DNA from: Streptomyces chattanoogensis
Lineage (GTDB): Bacteria; Actinomycetota; Actinomycetes; Streptomycetales; Streptomycetaceae
DNA: 64,000 nt
Assembly: GCF_001294335.1 (NCBI RefSeq)
Contig: NZ_LGKG01000001.1
Location: 124,001-188,000, forward strand
Direction of reading: 5' to 3'
Shown: piece after piece, positions 53,469 through 62,062 of the stretch
Layout of the letters: every line of letters starts with the position of its first letter
How positions within the stretch are numbered: position 1 is the stretch's first letter
Program-made: the position numbers and the translations under genes
The notes under the pieces: generated by a model
What the model was told of the DNA's origin: nothing
What the model saw: the letters and a program-made list of their open reading frames with translations, nothing else
The model's database searches: none

Positions 53469-53506
53469 GGGAGGCGGAAGGAGAAGCGGGACGACGGCGG
53501 GGGACG

Positions 53507-53512
53507 TAGGCT
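53507..53512 (+). promoter_or_regulatory. Leaderless -10 element of the NUDIX gene
   Basis: TAGGCT is followed by 7 nt and the ATG at 53520. GGAAGG words further upstream are too far to serve as a ribosome site. Confidence 0.5.
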
Positions 53513-53519
53513 GCGCCGC

Positions 53520-53945
53520 ATGACGACCGTGCGCGTAGTGGTGGGTGCAGCGGTGTGCGACCGGGGACGGCTGCTGGCCGCGCGGCGCAGTGCACCGCCC
53601 GCCCTGGCAGGCCGCTGGGAGCTGCCCGGCGGCAAGGTGGAGGACGGCGAGACGCCCGAGCAGGCACTCGTACGCGAGCTGCGCGAGGAACTGGGTGTCG
53701 AGGCGGTGGCGCAGGACCGGATCCCGGGCGAATGGGTGCTGCGGCCCGGCTTTGTGCTGCGGGTGTGGACGGCCCGGCTGCTGTCCGGCCGGCCGCGGCC
53801 CCTCCAGGACCATGACGAGCTGCGCTGGCTGCTGCCCGGCGAGGAGCAACAGGTCGACTGGCTCGACCAGGACCGCCCGGCCGTCGCCGAGGCGATGCGC
53901 CGGCTGTCGGCGGTGCCCGTCCAGCAGCGGACCGCGCCGTCGTAA
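53520..53945 (+). CDS. NUDIX hydrolase (MutT type)
   Basis: This 141-residue protein has a complete NUDIX box from Gly38 to Val60 (GGKVEDGETPEQALVRELREELGV). The short MutT layout and RWELPGGK context suggest clean-up of oxidised nucleotides such as 8-oxo-dGTP, but NUDIX specificity is hard to predict. It is probably leaderless and independent of the SPOR-like gene. Confidence 0.93.
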   Translation: MTTVRVVVGAAVCDRGRLLAARRSAPPALAGRWELPGGKVEDGETPEQALVRELREELGVEAVAQDRIPGEWVLRPGFVLRVWTARLLSGRPRPLQDHDELRWLLPGEEQQVDWLDQDRPAVAEAMRRLSAVPVQQRTAPS

Positions 53946-53963
53946 CGCAGTGCGGAGCCCTGG

Positions 53964-54080
53964 TCAGCGTGCGCGACCGCAAACAAGGCGCATGCCCGGG
54001 GCGGCGTGCGGGCGGCGGGCGGAGCGCGCGACGATACCCACCACGGCCGACTCGTCGCTCGCCGCGCGAAGATGCGCCAT
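53964..54080 (-). CDS. Tentative 38-residue basic protein
   Basis: The frame starts MAHLRAASDESAVVGIVARS and ends in a basic tail with one Cys. Its third positions are strongly G/C, as in real genes. No ribosome site is clear and no family is recognised. It lies convergent with the NUDIX gene in a 327-bp gap. It could be chance. Confidence 0.25.
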   Translation of the reverse strand: MAHLRAASDESAVVGIVARSARRPHAAPGMRLVCGRAR

Positions 54081-54151
54081 TTGTGCCACAGTGCACGGTT
54101 GAAGGCGATACTTAGGTCCCGATACCGGGTATGTCCTGATTAACCCCGGCA

Positions 54152-54237
54152 GAGCAGGCGAATAGGCCAGCCATCGGCTCAGGCGCGGAACAGGCACCCA
54201 GGGCGGGCATACGGATCGGCTTACCGAGCAGGCGAAT
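54152..54237. repeat. Direct repeat GAGCAGGCGAAT
   Basis: Identical 12-bp copies at 54152-54163 and 54226-54237 are 74 bp apart (about seven helical turns), upstream of the HATPase gene. They are candidate binding sites of an unknown regulator. Confidence 0.5.
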
Positions 54238-54272
54238 CGACGGGGATCCCTTCAGGCTGGGAAGTGATCGGC

Positions 54273-54725
54273 GTGAGCGACAGCGCAGCGGCAGGGGTCC
54301 CGGAGCCGGCGTCCCCGAACGTCCGCAGGCGCAGCACGGTCTCCGATTCACCCATCGCCGAATGGAGCTTCCCCGCCGACCCCGGCTCGGTGCGCAGCGC
54401 CCGCTCCAGGGTCCGCGAGACGCTCTCCGACTGGGGTCTGAACGGCGCCGTCGATGTGGCCGTACTCCTCGTCAGCGAGCTGGTCACCAACTCCCTGCGC
54501 CATGCCACCGGCCCGATCGGCGTCCGGATGGCGCTGATCGGCGGCGGTGCCCTCCTCGTCGAGGTCTCCGATCCACTGCCCGACCCCCCGCGGGAACGGA
54601 CCGCGGCCCCCGACGACGAGGGCGGCCGCGGTTTGCAGCTGGTCGCGTGCAGTTCGCGACGCTGGGGCACCCGTCGGGGAAAGAGTGGCAAGACAGTGTG
54701 GTTCGAGCTGTCGGTGGCTGGTTAG
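54273..54725 (+). CDS. Anti-sigma-factor-like ATP-binding protein (HATPase)
   Basis: This 150-residue stand-alone GHKL kinase-like protein of the RsbW/SpoIIAB type has the N-box VDVAVLLVSELVTNSLRHATGPI and the G-box DDEGGRGLQLVACSSRRWG, ending GKTVWFEL. Many such proteins occur in Streptomyces, and most have no known sigma-factor partner. The GTG at 54273 has GGAAG 8 nt upstream; a GTG at 54264 is also in frame. It lies 162 bp upstream of the multidomain phosphatase gene, a likely functional partner. Confidence 0.9.
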   Translation: MSDSAAAGVPEPASPNVRRRSTVSDSPIAEWSFPADPGSVRSARSRVRETLSDWGLNGAVDVAVLLVSELVTNSLRHATGPIGVRMALIGGGALLVEVSDPLPDPPRERTAAPDDEGGRGLQLVACSSRRWGTRRGKSGKTVWFELSVAG

Positions 54726-54887
54726 GAGAGATGTGGAGTCCTGATCGTTGCCATTTCATCGACATCCTGTAGATGGGCTGCGATCGAGACTGTGCTGTGA
54801 TCGTGAAGACCGTGTTCCGGATAGCCGGGGTGCTGGATACTCAGGCTGGTCCGGTCCGGGCACGATGAGCTGGAGGGGACGGGGCTC

Positions 54888-57566
54888 GTGAGCGAGATGT
54901 CACGTGGCGGGGCGGAATCCGCGCAGACCGAGGGCCAGGGCGGTGTGGACGGCCCCGGTGACCCAGGCAGACACCGGCATGCGCACGGCCCGCACGGCCT
55001 GCCCGTCTGGCAGAGCAGCCAGCCCGGATCCATCTACGACTACATCCGCGTCGCCTCCTTCTCGCTGGGGCCCGACGGACGCATCGACCAGTGGAGCGAG
55101 CGCGCCGCCGAGATGCTCGGCATCCCGGCCCGTTACGCCGTGGGCAAGGACCCCGTCGAGGCGTTCGTCCCCGGCGAGCTGCACGAGACCGGCCGCCGCA
55201 AGGTGTCCGAGATCCTCGACGGCCGCGAATGGACCGGTCTGGTGCCCTACCGCAGGGAGCCGGACGGCGGCACCGACGGCCTCGCCGAGATCTATGTGAT
55301 GCCCTCCGAGACGGAGACCGGCGAGCGCGCCGCGGTCTGTCTCGTCGTTGACGTCCGGGCGCTGCGCGGCATCGAGACCGACCTCGCCGCCTCGCAGGCC
55401 GTTTTCGGTCAATCTCCCATGGGCTTCACCCTGTTCGGCACCGATCTCAAGCTGCTGCGGGTCAACGAACGCTTCGCCACGGTCTTCGGCGGCCCGGCCG
55501 GCAAGTACCGCGGCGGCACCCCGCACGACTTCCTGCCGCGCCCCGAGGCCGAGCGGATGACCGCCGCACTGGCCCGCGTCCTGGAAACCGGCGAGCCGGT
55601 CACCGAGATGCAGCTGGTCGGCGCGGTGCCCGGTGAGGAGGACCGCCGCCGCTGGTCGGTCTCGCTCTACCGGCTGCACGGCGCCAGCGGCCGCCCCATC
55701 GGCGTCGCCGCCCTCGCCGCCGATGTCACCGGCCGCCGCCGCGCCGAACGAGAGGCCGCCAACGCCCGCCGTAACCTCGCGCTGCTGAACGAGGCCGGCG
55801 CCCGCATAGGCAACTCCCTCGACCTGGAGACCACCGCCCGCACCCTCCTCGACGTCGCCGTCCCGCAGTTCTGCGATCTGGCCTCGGTGGACCTCTACCA
55901 GGGCCTGCTGTCCGGTGACGAGGCCCCGCCCGGCATGACCGACGGCAGCGCGGAGCTGCGCCGGGTGGCCTTCGCCAGCGCCGTCTCCGACGCCCCGCTC
56001 GCCACCTCCACCTGCTGCGTCCCCGACGACGGACCGGGCCCGGTCGCTGTCGGCGCCGTCCACCGCTACCCCTTCAACTCCCCCTGCGCGGGCGCCCTGC
56101 GCACCGGCCAGGCGCAGATCATCCCGGGCCGCGAGAACGACGACCGCCAGGAGCTGGGCGCGGTGGTGCACTCCACCCTCGCCGTCCCGATGGTCGCCCG
56201 GGACACCGTCGTCGGGCTGGTGCAGTTCTCCCGTACGAAGGGCAGCGAGCCGTTCGGGGAGCGCGATACGGCCCTCGCGGTCGAGCTGGCGGCGCGCGCG
56301 GCGGTGTGCATCGACAACGCCCGCCTCTACCGCCGCGAGCACGAACGCGCCCTGATCCTCCAGCGCAGTCTGCTCCCGCCCGGCGACCCGGAGGCGGCCG
56401 GTCTCGACATCGCCTGCCGCTATCTGCCCGGCACCACCGCCACCGAGGTCGGCGGCGACTGGTTCGACGTCATCGAACTCCCGGGCCACCGCACGGCCCT
56501 GGTCGTCGGTGACGTCATGGGCCGCGGTCTGCGCGCCGCCGTCGCCATGGGCGAACTCCGCACCGCCGTACGCACCTTGGCGCTCCTCGACCTCGAGCCC
56601 GCCGAGGTGCTGTCCGCCCTGGACGAGATCGCCCGCGGCCTCGGCGGCACGGGCGACGGCCGCCCGGCCCGGGGGCCGGGCAGCCGCCCCGGCGCCGCGA
56701 GGATCCCCGAGCAGGGCCGCCCGGCCCGTACCGCCGACCTCTCCGAGGTCTACCTCGCCACCTGCGTCTACGCCGTCTACGACCCGGTCACCCGGCGCTG
56801 CACCTTCGCCAACGCCGGGCATCTGCCGCCGGTGCTGGTGGAGGAGGGCGAGGACGCGCTGATGCTGGACGTGCCGCCGGGGATGCCGCTGGGTGTCGGC
56901 GGCGAGCCCTTCGAGGAGATCGAGGTCGATCTGCCGGACGGTGCGCTGCTCGCCCTCTACACCGACGGCCTGGTGGAGTCCCGCCACCATCCGCTGGAGG
57001 AGGGGCTGCAGGCGTTCCGTACGGCCCTCTCGGACGCCGGCCGCCCGCTGGAGGACGTCTGCGACCACGTCCTGAGCGCCCTGGACACCTCGCACGGAGA
57101 GGACGACATCGCGCTGCTGATGGCCCGGGTGCACGGGCTGCCCAAGGACGCGGTGGGCGACTGGAGCCTGGCACCGGAGGCCCGGTCGGTGGCCCGCGCC
57201 CGTGAGCTGGCCCGTGACCAGCTCACCGACTGGGGCCTGCAGGAGCTGGTCGATACGACGGAGCTGCTGGTCAGCGAGCTGGTGACCAACGCCCTGCGGC
57301 ACGGCCACGGCGAGATCCGGCTGCGCCTGCTGCTGGACCGCACCCTGGTCTGCGAGGTCTGGGACGCCGACCTCGCCCAGCCGCGCCGCCGCCGCGCCCG
57401 CGACACCGACGAGGGCGGCCGCGGCCTCCAGCTCGTCGGGCTGCTCAGCGCCGGCTGGGGCAGCCGCCGCACCCCCCGCGGCAAGACCGTGTGGTTCGAA
57501 CTCGCCCTCCCCGACGGGGAGTCGGCGGGGGTGGACCCGACGGAGGCGCTGCTGAGCATGTTCTGA
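54888..57566 (+). CDS. PAS, GAF, SpoIIE phosphatase and HATPase multidomain regulator
   Basis: This 892-residue sensor has a PAS domain at about 50-155 (IRVASFSLGPDGRIDQWSERAAEMLGI) and a second PAS at about 168-285. A GAF domain covers about 300-490. The PP2C/SpoIIE domain spans about 500-745, with metal Asp524 (GGDWFD) and Asp542 (GDVMG). The HATPase domain is at about 760-885 (TTELLVSELVTNALRHGHGEI, DEGGRGLQLVGLLSAGWGSR). It probably integrates signals and sets the phosphorylation state of STAS proteins. GGAGGGG lies about 9 nt before the GTG. It is a second member of the type encoded at 26011-28548 and carries extra PAS domains. Confidence 0.93.
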   Translation: MSEMSRGGAESAQTEGQGGVDGPGDPGRHRHAHGPHGLPVWQSSQPGSIYDYIRVASFSLGPDGRIDQWSERAAEMLGIPARYAVGKDPVEAFVPGELHETGRRKVSEILDGREWTGLVPYRREPDGGTDGLAEIYVMPSETETGERAAVCLVVDVRALRGIETDLAASQAVFGQSPMGFTLFGTDLKLLRVNERFATVFGGPAGKYRGGTPHDFLPRPEAERMTAALARVLETGEPVTEMQLVGAVPGEEDRRRWSVSLYRLHGASGRPIGVAALAADVTGRRRAEREAANARRNLALLNEAGARIGNSLDLETTARTLLDVAVPQFCDLASVDLYQGLLSGDEAPPGMTDGSAELRRVAFASAVSDAPLATSTCCVPDDGPGPVAVGAVHRYPFNSPCAGALRTGQAQIIPGRENDDRQELGAVVHSTLAVPMVARDTVVGLVQFSRTKGSEPFGERDTALAVELAARAAVCIDNARLYRREHERALILQRSLLPPGDPEAAGLDIACRYLPGTTATEVGGDWFDVIELPGHRTALVVGDVMGRGLRAAVAMGELRTAVRTLALLDLEPAEVLSALDEIARGLGGTGDGRPARGPGSRPGAARIPEQGRPARTADLSEVYLATCVYAVYDPVTRRCTFANAGHLPPVLVEEGEDALMLDVPPGMPLGVGGEPFEEIEVDLPDGALLALYTDGLVESRHHPLEEGLQAFRTALSDAGRPLEDVCDHVLSALDTSHGEDDIALLMARVHGLPKDAVGDWSLAPEARSVARARELARDQLTDWGLQELVDTTELLVSELVTNALRHGHGEIRLRLLLDRTLVCEVWDADLAQPRRRRARDTDEGGRGLQLVGLLSAGWGSRRTPRGKTVWFELALPDGESAGVDPTEALLSMF

Positions 57567-57601
57567 GCCGGGCGCGGGCCGCGGGCGGCGCTGCGAGGCG
57601 G

Positions 57602-59029
57602 CTACGCCCCGGCCCGGCGGACATGGTCCGCGGCCAGCTCCGCCTCCCGCACCACCCGCTCGGTGTCCACATGCACCAGCTCGCCCTCGGCCTTGCGCAG
57701 GTGGCCGTCGACGAAGACGTAACGGACGTTCGGCGGCTGGCCGTTGAGGACGATCTGGCTGGTCCAGTCGAAGCGCGGGGCGAAGTTGAGGGTGCCGGGG
57801 TCCAGGACCAGGACGTCGGCGCGCTTGCCGGGGGTCAGGGAGCCGATCCGGCCGTCCATGCCGATGCACTCGGCGCCGCCCAGCGTCGCCATGCGCAGCA
57901 CGGCCGGGATCGTCGGATGGATCTCCGCGTCCTCGTGCCGTGCCCGCTGCAGCCCGACGGCCGCCTTCATCACATTGAACATGTCCGACGTGTCGTTGGT
58001 CCCGCCGTCGTGCCCGAGTCCCGCCCGGACGCCGTGCCGGTGCAGCGCGGGCAGCGGCATGATCCCGGAGGCCAGCCGCATATTGCTGAGCGGACAGTGC
58101 GCGACCCGCACATCGTGCTCGCCGGTCAGCGCGATCTCCTCGTCGGTGAGATGGATCGCGTGGTTCATCAGCAGACGGGGACCGAAGGCGCCGGCCTCGC
58201 GCAGCGCGCGGACCGGGTCGTCCTTGCGATCGTCGCGGTGCTCGAGGACATGGGAGTTGAGCATCACGCCGAGCTCGTCGGCGACCTCACGGAACTGCCG
58301 CAGCTCCCTGAGCGCCGCCATCCCGGCGTGTACGGACACCTGGGCGGAGGCCAGCGGCAGCGGGTCGAGGAAGTCCTTCTTGACCTCGGGGAGGAGGCGG
58401 ATGTCGGCCGCGTTCTGGGCAGCGGCGTACACGAACCGCAGCCCGGCGTCGTCCAGCGCGCGGATATAGCGCTCGCTGGTGTCGTACGGGATCGGATGCA
58501 CCCAGTCGACGACGGTGGTGACGCCCGCCTGGAGGGCGTCGAGGGCGGCCAGATGGACGAAGCGGTACATGTCCCGGGCGTCGATCCTGGGCAGCACGGC
58601 GCGGTTGCAGCCGGCCAGCCAGCCGTACAGGTCCTGGGTGGCGCAGCCGCCGCGGATGCTGGACTGCCACAGGTGGTTGTGCAGATCGACAAAGCCGGGG
58701 AGGACGAGCTGTCCGCTCACGTCCACCACCCGGGTGCCGTGCGGTACGTCCAGGTCCTTGCCGACGGCGGCGATCCTGCCGTTCCGCAGCAGGACGTCGG
58801 TGCCGCCCTCGAGGGTGCCCAGCGGTCCCTCGCCGACCTCGGGGTCCATGGTGAGCACCAGGCCGGCGCCGCGCAGCACGGTGGTCCGCCGCCTGCCCCG
58901 TATCTCCTGCGGCGGACCCGGTCTCTCCCGGCCCGCGGTGGACGTGGTGGTGGCCGCGGCCAGCGGGACGCTGCCGATACCCGCCAGAAGCCTGCGCCGG
59001 CTCACTTCCGGGAAGAACGGAAAGTTCAT
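57602..59029 (-). CDS. Tat-exported amidohydrolase
   Basis: This 475-residue metal-dependent hydrolase has a twin-arginine signal near the N-terminus (SRRRLLAGIGSVPLAAATTT). The TrzN/AtzB/guanine deaminase-type fold follows: LPGFVDLHNHLWQSSIRG gives the HxH metal pair, NSHVLEH and MNHAIHL give further His ligands, and GLGHDGGTNDTSDMF gives the metal Asp. An extracytoplasmic member of this family is unusual. The substrate is probably a purine-, pyrimidine- or triazine-like amine. The ATG at 59029 has no strong ribosome site. TATAAG lies 6 nt upstream. Confidence 0.88.
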   Translation of the reverse strand: MNFPFFPEVSRRRLLAGIGSVPLAAATTTSTAGRERPGPPQEIRGRRRTTVLRGAGLVLTMDPEVGEGPLGTLEGGTDVLLRNGRIAAVGKDLDVPHGTRVVDVSGQLVLPGFVDLHNHLWQSSIRGGCATQDLYGWLAGCNRAVLPRIDARDMYRFVHLAALDALQAGVTTVVDWVHPIPYDTSERYIRALDDAGLRFVYAAAQNAADIRLLPEVKKDFLDPLPLASAQVSVHAGMAALRELRQFREVADELGVMLNSHVLEHRDDRKDDPVRALREAGAFGPRLLMNHAIHLTDEEIALTGEHDVRVAHCPLSNMRLASGIMPLPALHRHGVRAGLGHDGGTNDTSDMFNVMKAAVGLQRARHEDAEIHPTIPAVLRMATLGGAECIGMDGRIGSLTPGKRADVLVLDPGTLNFAPRFDWTSQIVLNGQPPNVRYVFVDGHLRKAEGELVHVDTERVVREAELAADHVRRAGA

Positions 59030-59168
59030 TCCGTTCTTATACCGCGGGGGTGAGCCGGCGCCGTGAGATCGCTTCCGGTCAAATGAGGTGTCGTCAGGAA
59101 GGGCTGAACAATGGGCACTTAAGGGGATTGTGCGGCCGCCCGTCGGGTGGTGCTCCCGGGCATACCGG

Positions 59169-60056
59169 TCACTCGCCGCGGCGCCGGATCTTGTTCCCGA
59201 GCCAGACCAGCGGATCGTACTTCCGGTCCACCGCACGTTCCTTGAGCGGGATCAGCGCATTGTCGGTGATCTTGATGTTCTCCGGGCAGACCTCCGTGCA
59301 GCACTTGGTGATGTTGCAGTAGCCCAGGCCGTGGTCGTCCTGCGCGGTGCGCCTGCGGTCCAGGCCGTTGTCCGGGGCGGCGTCCAGCGGATGCATGTCC
59401 AGCTCGGCGATCCGCATCAGGAAACGCGGCCCGGCGAAGACGGGCTTGTTCTCCTCGTGGTCGCGCACCACATGGCAGGTGTTCTGGCACAGGAAGCACT
59501 CGATGCACTTACGGAACTCCTGCGAGCGGTTTACATCCTCCTGCTGCATCCGGTACTCGCCGGGCCCCAGCTCCGCCGGCGGGACGAACGACGGGATCTC
59601 CCGCGCCTTGGTGTAGTTGAAGGAGACGTCGGTGACCAGGTCGCGGATGACGGGGAAGGCCCGCATCGGGGTGACCGTGATCGTCTCCGTACGGCCGAAC
59701 ACCGACATCCGCGTCATGCACAGCAGCCGCGGCCGACCGTTGATCTCCGCGCTGCACGAACCGCATTTGCCCGCCTTGCAGTTCCAGCGCACCGCGAGAT
59801 CGGACGCCTGGGTCGCCTGGAGCCGGTGGATGATGTCCAGGACCACCTCGCCCTCGTGCACCTCGACCCGGAAGTCCTCCAGGCCGCCGCCGTCCGCATC
59901 GCCCCGCCACACCCGGAAGTGCGCCAGATACGCGCCGGACGTCCCGGCGGAACCTGGCCCGTCCGCCTGCTGCACCGCCGTCCGCCGCGCGTCCGCCGTG
60001 TCCCCGCCCGCCGCCGGCCCGTCCGTCCTCTGCCCGTTCGCCATCTGGCTGCTCAC
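59169..60056 (-). CDS. sdhB: Succinate dehydrogenase iron-sulfur subunit (Sdh1 type)
   Basis: This 295-residue subunit has a 45-residue low-complexity N-terminus. The 2Fe-2S domain has VRWNCKAGKCGSCSAEINGR and a later LLC. The C-terminal domain has two Cys clusters, CIECFLCQNTCH and CNITKCCTEVCPENIKI, for 4Fe-4S and 3Fe-4S. It passes electrons from FAD towards menaquinone. The GTG start overlaps the flavoprotein stop by four bases. Confidence 0.94.
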   Translation of the reverse strand: MSSQMANGQRTDGPAAGGDTADARRTAVQQADGPGSAGTSGAYLAHFRVWRGDADGGGLEDFRVEVHEGEVVLDIIHRLQATQASDLAVRWNCKAGKCGSCSAEINGRPRLLCMTRMSVFGRTETITVTPMRAFPVIRDLVTDVSFNYTKAREIPSFVPPAELGPGEYRMQQEDVNRSQEFRKCIECFLCQNTCHVVRDHEENKPVFAGPRFLMRIAELDMHPLDAAPDNGLDRRRTAQDDHGLGYCNITKCCTEVCPENIKITDNALIPLKERAVDRKYDPLVWLGNKIRRRGE

Positions 60057-62005
60057 CGGCTCAGCTCCTCGTCCGTCAGGTACTTCATCAGCTCCTCCTT
60101 CTCGAAGAGTTCGAGAAGGTCGGGGCGGATCGGCGGGGTCTCGCGGCGGGTCAGCCGGATCTGGCCCAGCGCCGGGTCCGCCTCGGCCCCCTCGGCCCGG
60201 CCGTCGGCCAGCTCACAGACCAGATTGATGTTGCGCCAGCGCCGGTCCATCGTCGGATGGTCGTCGCGGGTGTGCCCGCCCCGGCTCTCCTCGCGTTCCA
60301 GTGCCGCCCGCGCCACACACTCGCTGACCAGCAGCATGTTCCTCAGATCGATCGAGAGGTGCCAGCCGGGGTTGTACTGACGGTGCCCCTCGACACCCGC
60401 CCGCCGGGCCCGCACCCGCAGTCCGGCCAGCCGGTCGAGCGCCTCGGCCATCTCGCCCTCCCGGCGGATGATCCCGACCAGGTCGTTCATCGCCTGCTGG
60501 AGCTCCTGATGGAGGGTGTACGGATTCTCCGCCGGGCCCCCGTCGTGCACGGCGCCCGGCCGCTGGTCCTCGGCGCTGAAGGGCCGCAGCGCCTCCGCCT
60601 CCGCCGCGTCGATCGCCCGCTCGTCCGGGTCCGGCCGCGCGGTGACCGCCGCGGCGTACTCGGCGGCGTGCAGGCCCGCCCGGCGTCCGAAGACCAGCAG
60701 GTCGGACAGGGAATTGCCGCCCAGCCGGTTGGAGCCGTGCATCCCGCCGGCCACCTCACCGGCCGCGAACAGACCGGGCACGCCGTTGGCCGCCGCGGTG
60801 TCCGGGTCCACGTCCACCCCGCCCATGACGTAGTGACAGGTCGGCCCGACCTCCATCGGCTCGGCCGTGATGTCCACATCCGCCAGCTCCTTGAACTGGT
60901 GGTGCATGGACGGCAGCCGCCGCTTGATCACCTCGGCCGGCATCCGGGTCGAGACATCCAGGAAGACTCCGCCGTGCGGGGAGCCGCGCCCGGCCTTGAC
61001 CTCGGCGTTGATGGCGCGGGCGACCTCGTCGCGGGGCAGCAGTTCGGGCGGCCGCCGGTTGTTGTCGGGATCGTCGTACCAGCGGTCGCCCTCTTCCTCG
61101 GTCTGCGCGTACTTCTCCTTGAAGACGTCCGGGATGTAGTCGAACATGAAGCGCCGGCCGTCGCTGTTGCGCAGCACCCCGCCGTCACCGCGGACGGATT
61201 CGGTGACGAGGATCCCCTTCACCGACGGGGGCCAGACCATCCCGGTCGGATGGAACTGCACGAACTCCATGTTGATCAGCGGGGCCCCGGCCAGCAGCGC
61301 CAGGGCGTGCCCGTCGCCGGTGTACTCCCACGAGTTCGACGTCACCTTGAAGGACTTGCCGATACCGCCGGTGGCCAGCACCACGGCGGGGGCCTCGAGG
61401 ACGAAGAAGCGGCCGGACTCGCGCTCGTAGCAGAAGGCGCCCGCAACCTTGTCGCCCTCCTTGAGGACGCGGGTGACGGTGCACTCCTGGAACACCTTCA
61501 GCCGGGCGTCGTGCGCCCCGAACTCCCGCTCGTCCTCCTGCTGCAGCGAGACGATCTTCTGCTGGAGGGTGCGGATCAGCTCCAGTCCCGTACGGTCCCC
61601 GACATGCGCCAGCCGCGGGTACTCATGGCCGCCGAAGTTGCGCTGGGAGATCCGGCCGTCCGGCGTACGGTCGAAGAGCGCGCCCCAGGTCTCCAGCTCC
61701 CAGACCCGGTCGGGGGCCTCCCGGGCGTGCAGTTCGGCCATCCGCCAGTGGTTGAGGAACTTCCCGCCGCGCATGGTGTCGCGGAAGTGCACCTGCCAGC
61801 TGTCGCCCTCGTTGACGTTGGCCATGCTGGCCGCGATACCGCCCTCGGCCATCACCGTATGCGCCTTGCCGAACAGGGACTTGCAGATCACGGCCGTCCG
61901 CATACCCGCCTCGCGGGCCTCGATCGCGGCGCGCAGTCCGGCCCCGCCGGCGCCCACCACGACCACGTCCCATGCCTGCCGGTCCACATGTGCCATCGCA
62001 GACAC
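60053..62005 (-). CDS. sdhA: Succinate dehydrogenase/fumarate reductase flavoprotein subunit
   Basis: This 650-residue flavoprotein has the dinucleotide fold VVVVGAGGAGLRAAIEA at the N-terminus. His49 in KAHTVMAEGGIAASM is the probable covalent FAD attachment residue. The substrate/FAD blocks NHWRMAELHAREAPDRVWELE, VQFHPTGMVWPPS and GLFAAGEVAGGMHGSNRLGGNSLSDLLVFGRRAG are complete. Sizes and order of the three subunits match M. tuberculosis Sdh1 (Rv0247c-Rv0249c). An ATG at 61996 is an alternative start. Confidence 0.95.
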   Translation of the reverse strand: MSAMAHVDRQAWDVVVVGAGGAGLRAAIEAREAGMRTAVICKSLFGKAHTVMAEGGIAASMANVNEGDSWQVHFRDTMRGGKFLNHWRMAELHAREAPDRVWELETWGALFDRTPDGRISQRNFGGHEYPRLAHVGDRTGLELIRTLQQKIVSLQQEDEREFGAHDARLKVFQECTVTRVLKEGDKVAGAFCYERESGRFFVLEAPAVVLATGGIGKSFKVTSNSWEYTGDGHALALLAGAPLINMEFVQFHPTGMVWPPSVKGILVTESVRGDGGVLRNSDGRRFMFDYIPDVFKEKYAQTEEEGDRWYDDPDNNRRPPELLPRDEVARAINAEVKAGRGSPHGGVFLDVSTRMPAEVIKRRLPSMHHQFKELADVDITAEPMEVGPTCHYVMGGVDVDPDTAAANGVPGLFAAGEVAGGMHGSNRLGGNSLSDLLVFGRRAGLHAAEYAAAVTARPDPDERAIDAAEAEALRPFSAEDQRPGAVHDGGPAENPYTLHQELQQAMNDLVGIIRREGEMAEALDRLAGLRVRARRAGVEGHRQYNPGWHLSIDLRNMLLVSECVARAALEREESRGGHTRDDHPTMDRRWRNINLVCELADGRAEGAEADPALGQIRLTRRETPPIRPDLLELFEKEELMKYLTDEELSR

Positions 62006-62062
62006 AAACCTTTCGTTGGATGGAGTTGACGGAATTGACGGAGTTGATGGGGAAACCCCGTC

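Noticed and set aside
54900..57869. 989-codon minus-strand frame opposite the PAS/GAF/SpoIIE gene
   Set aside because: Antisense shadow without domain signatures.
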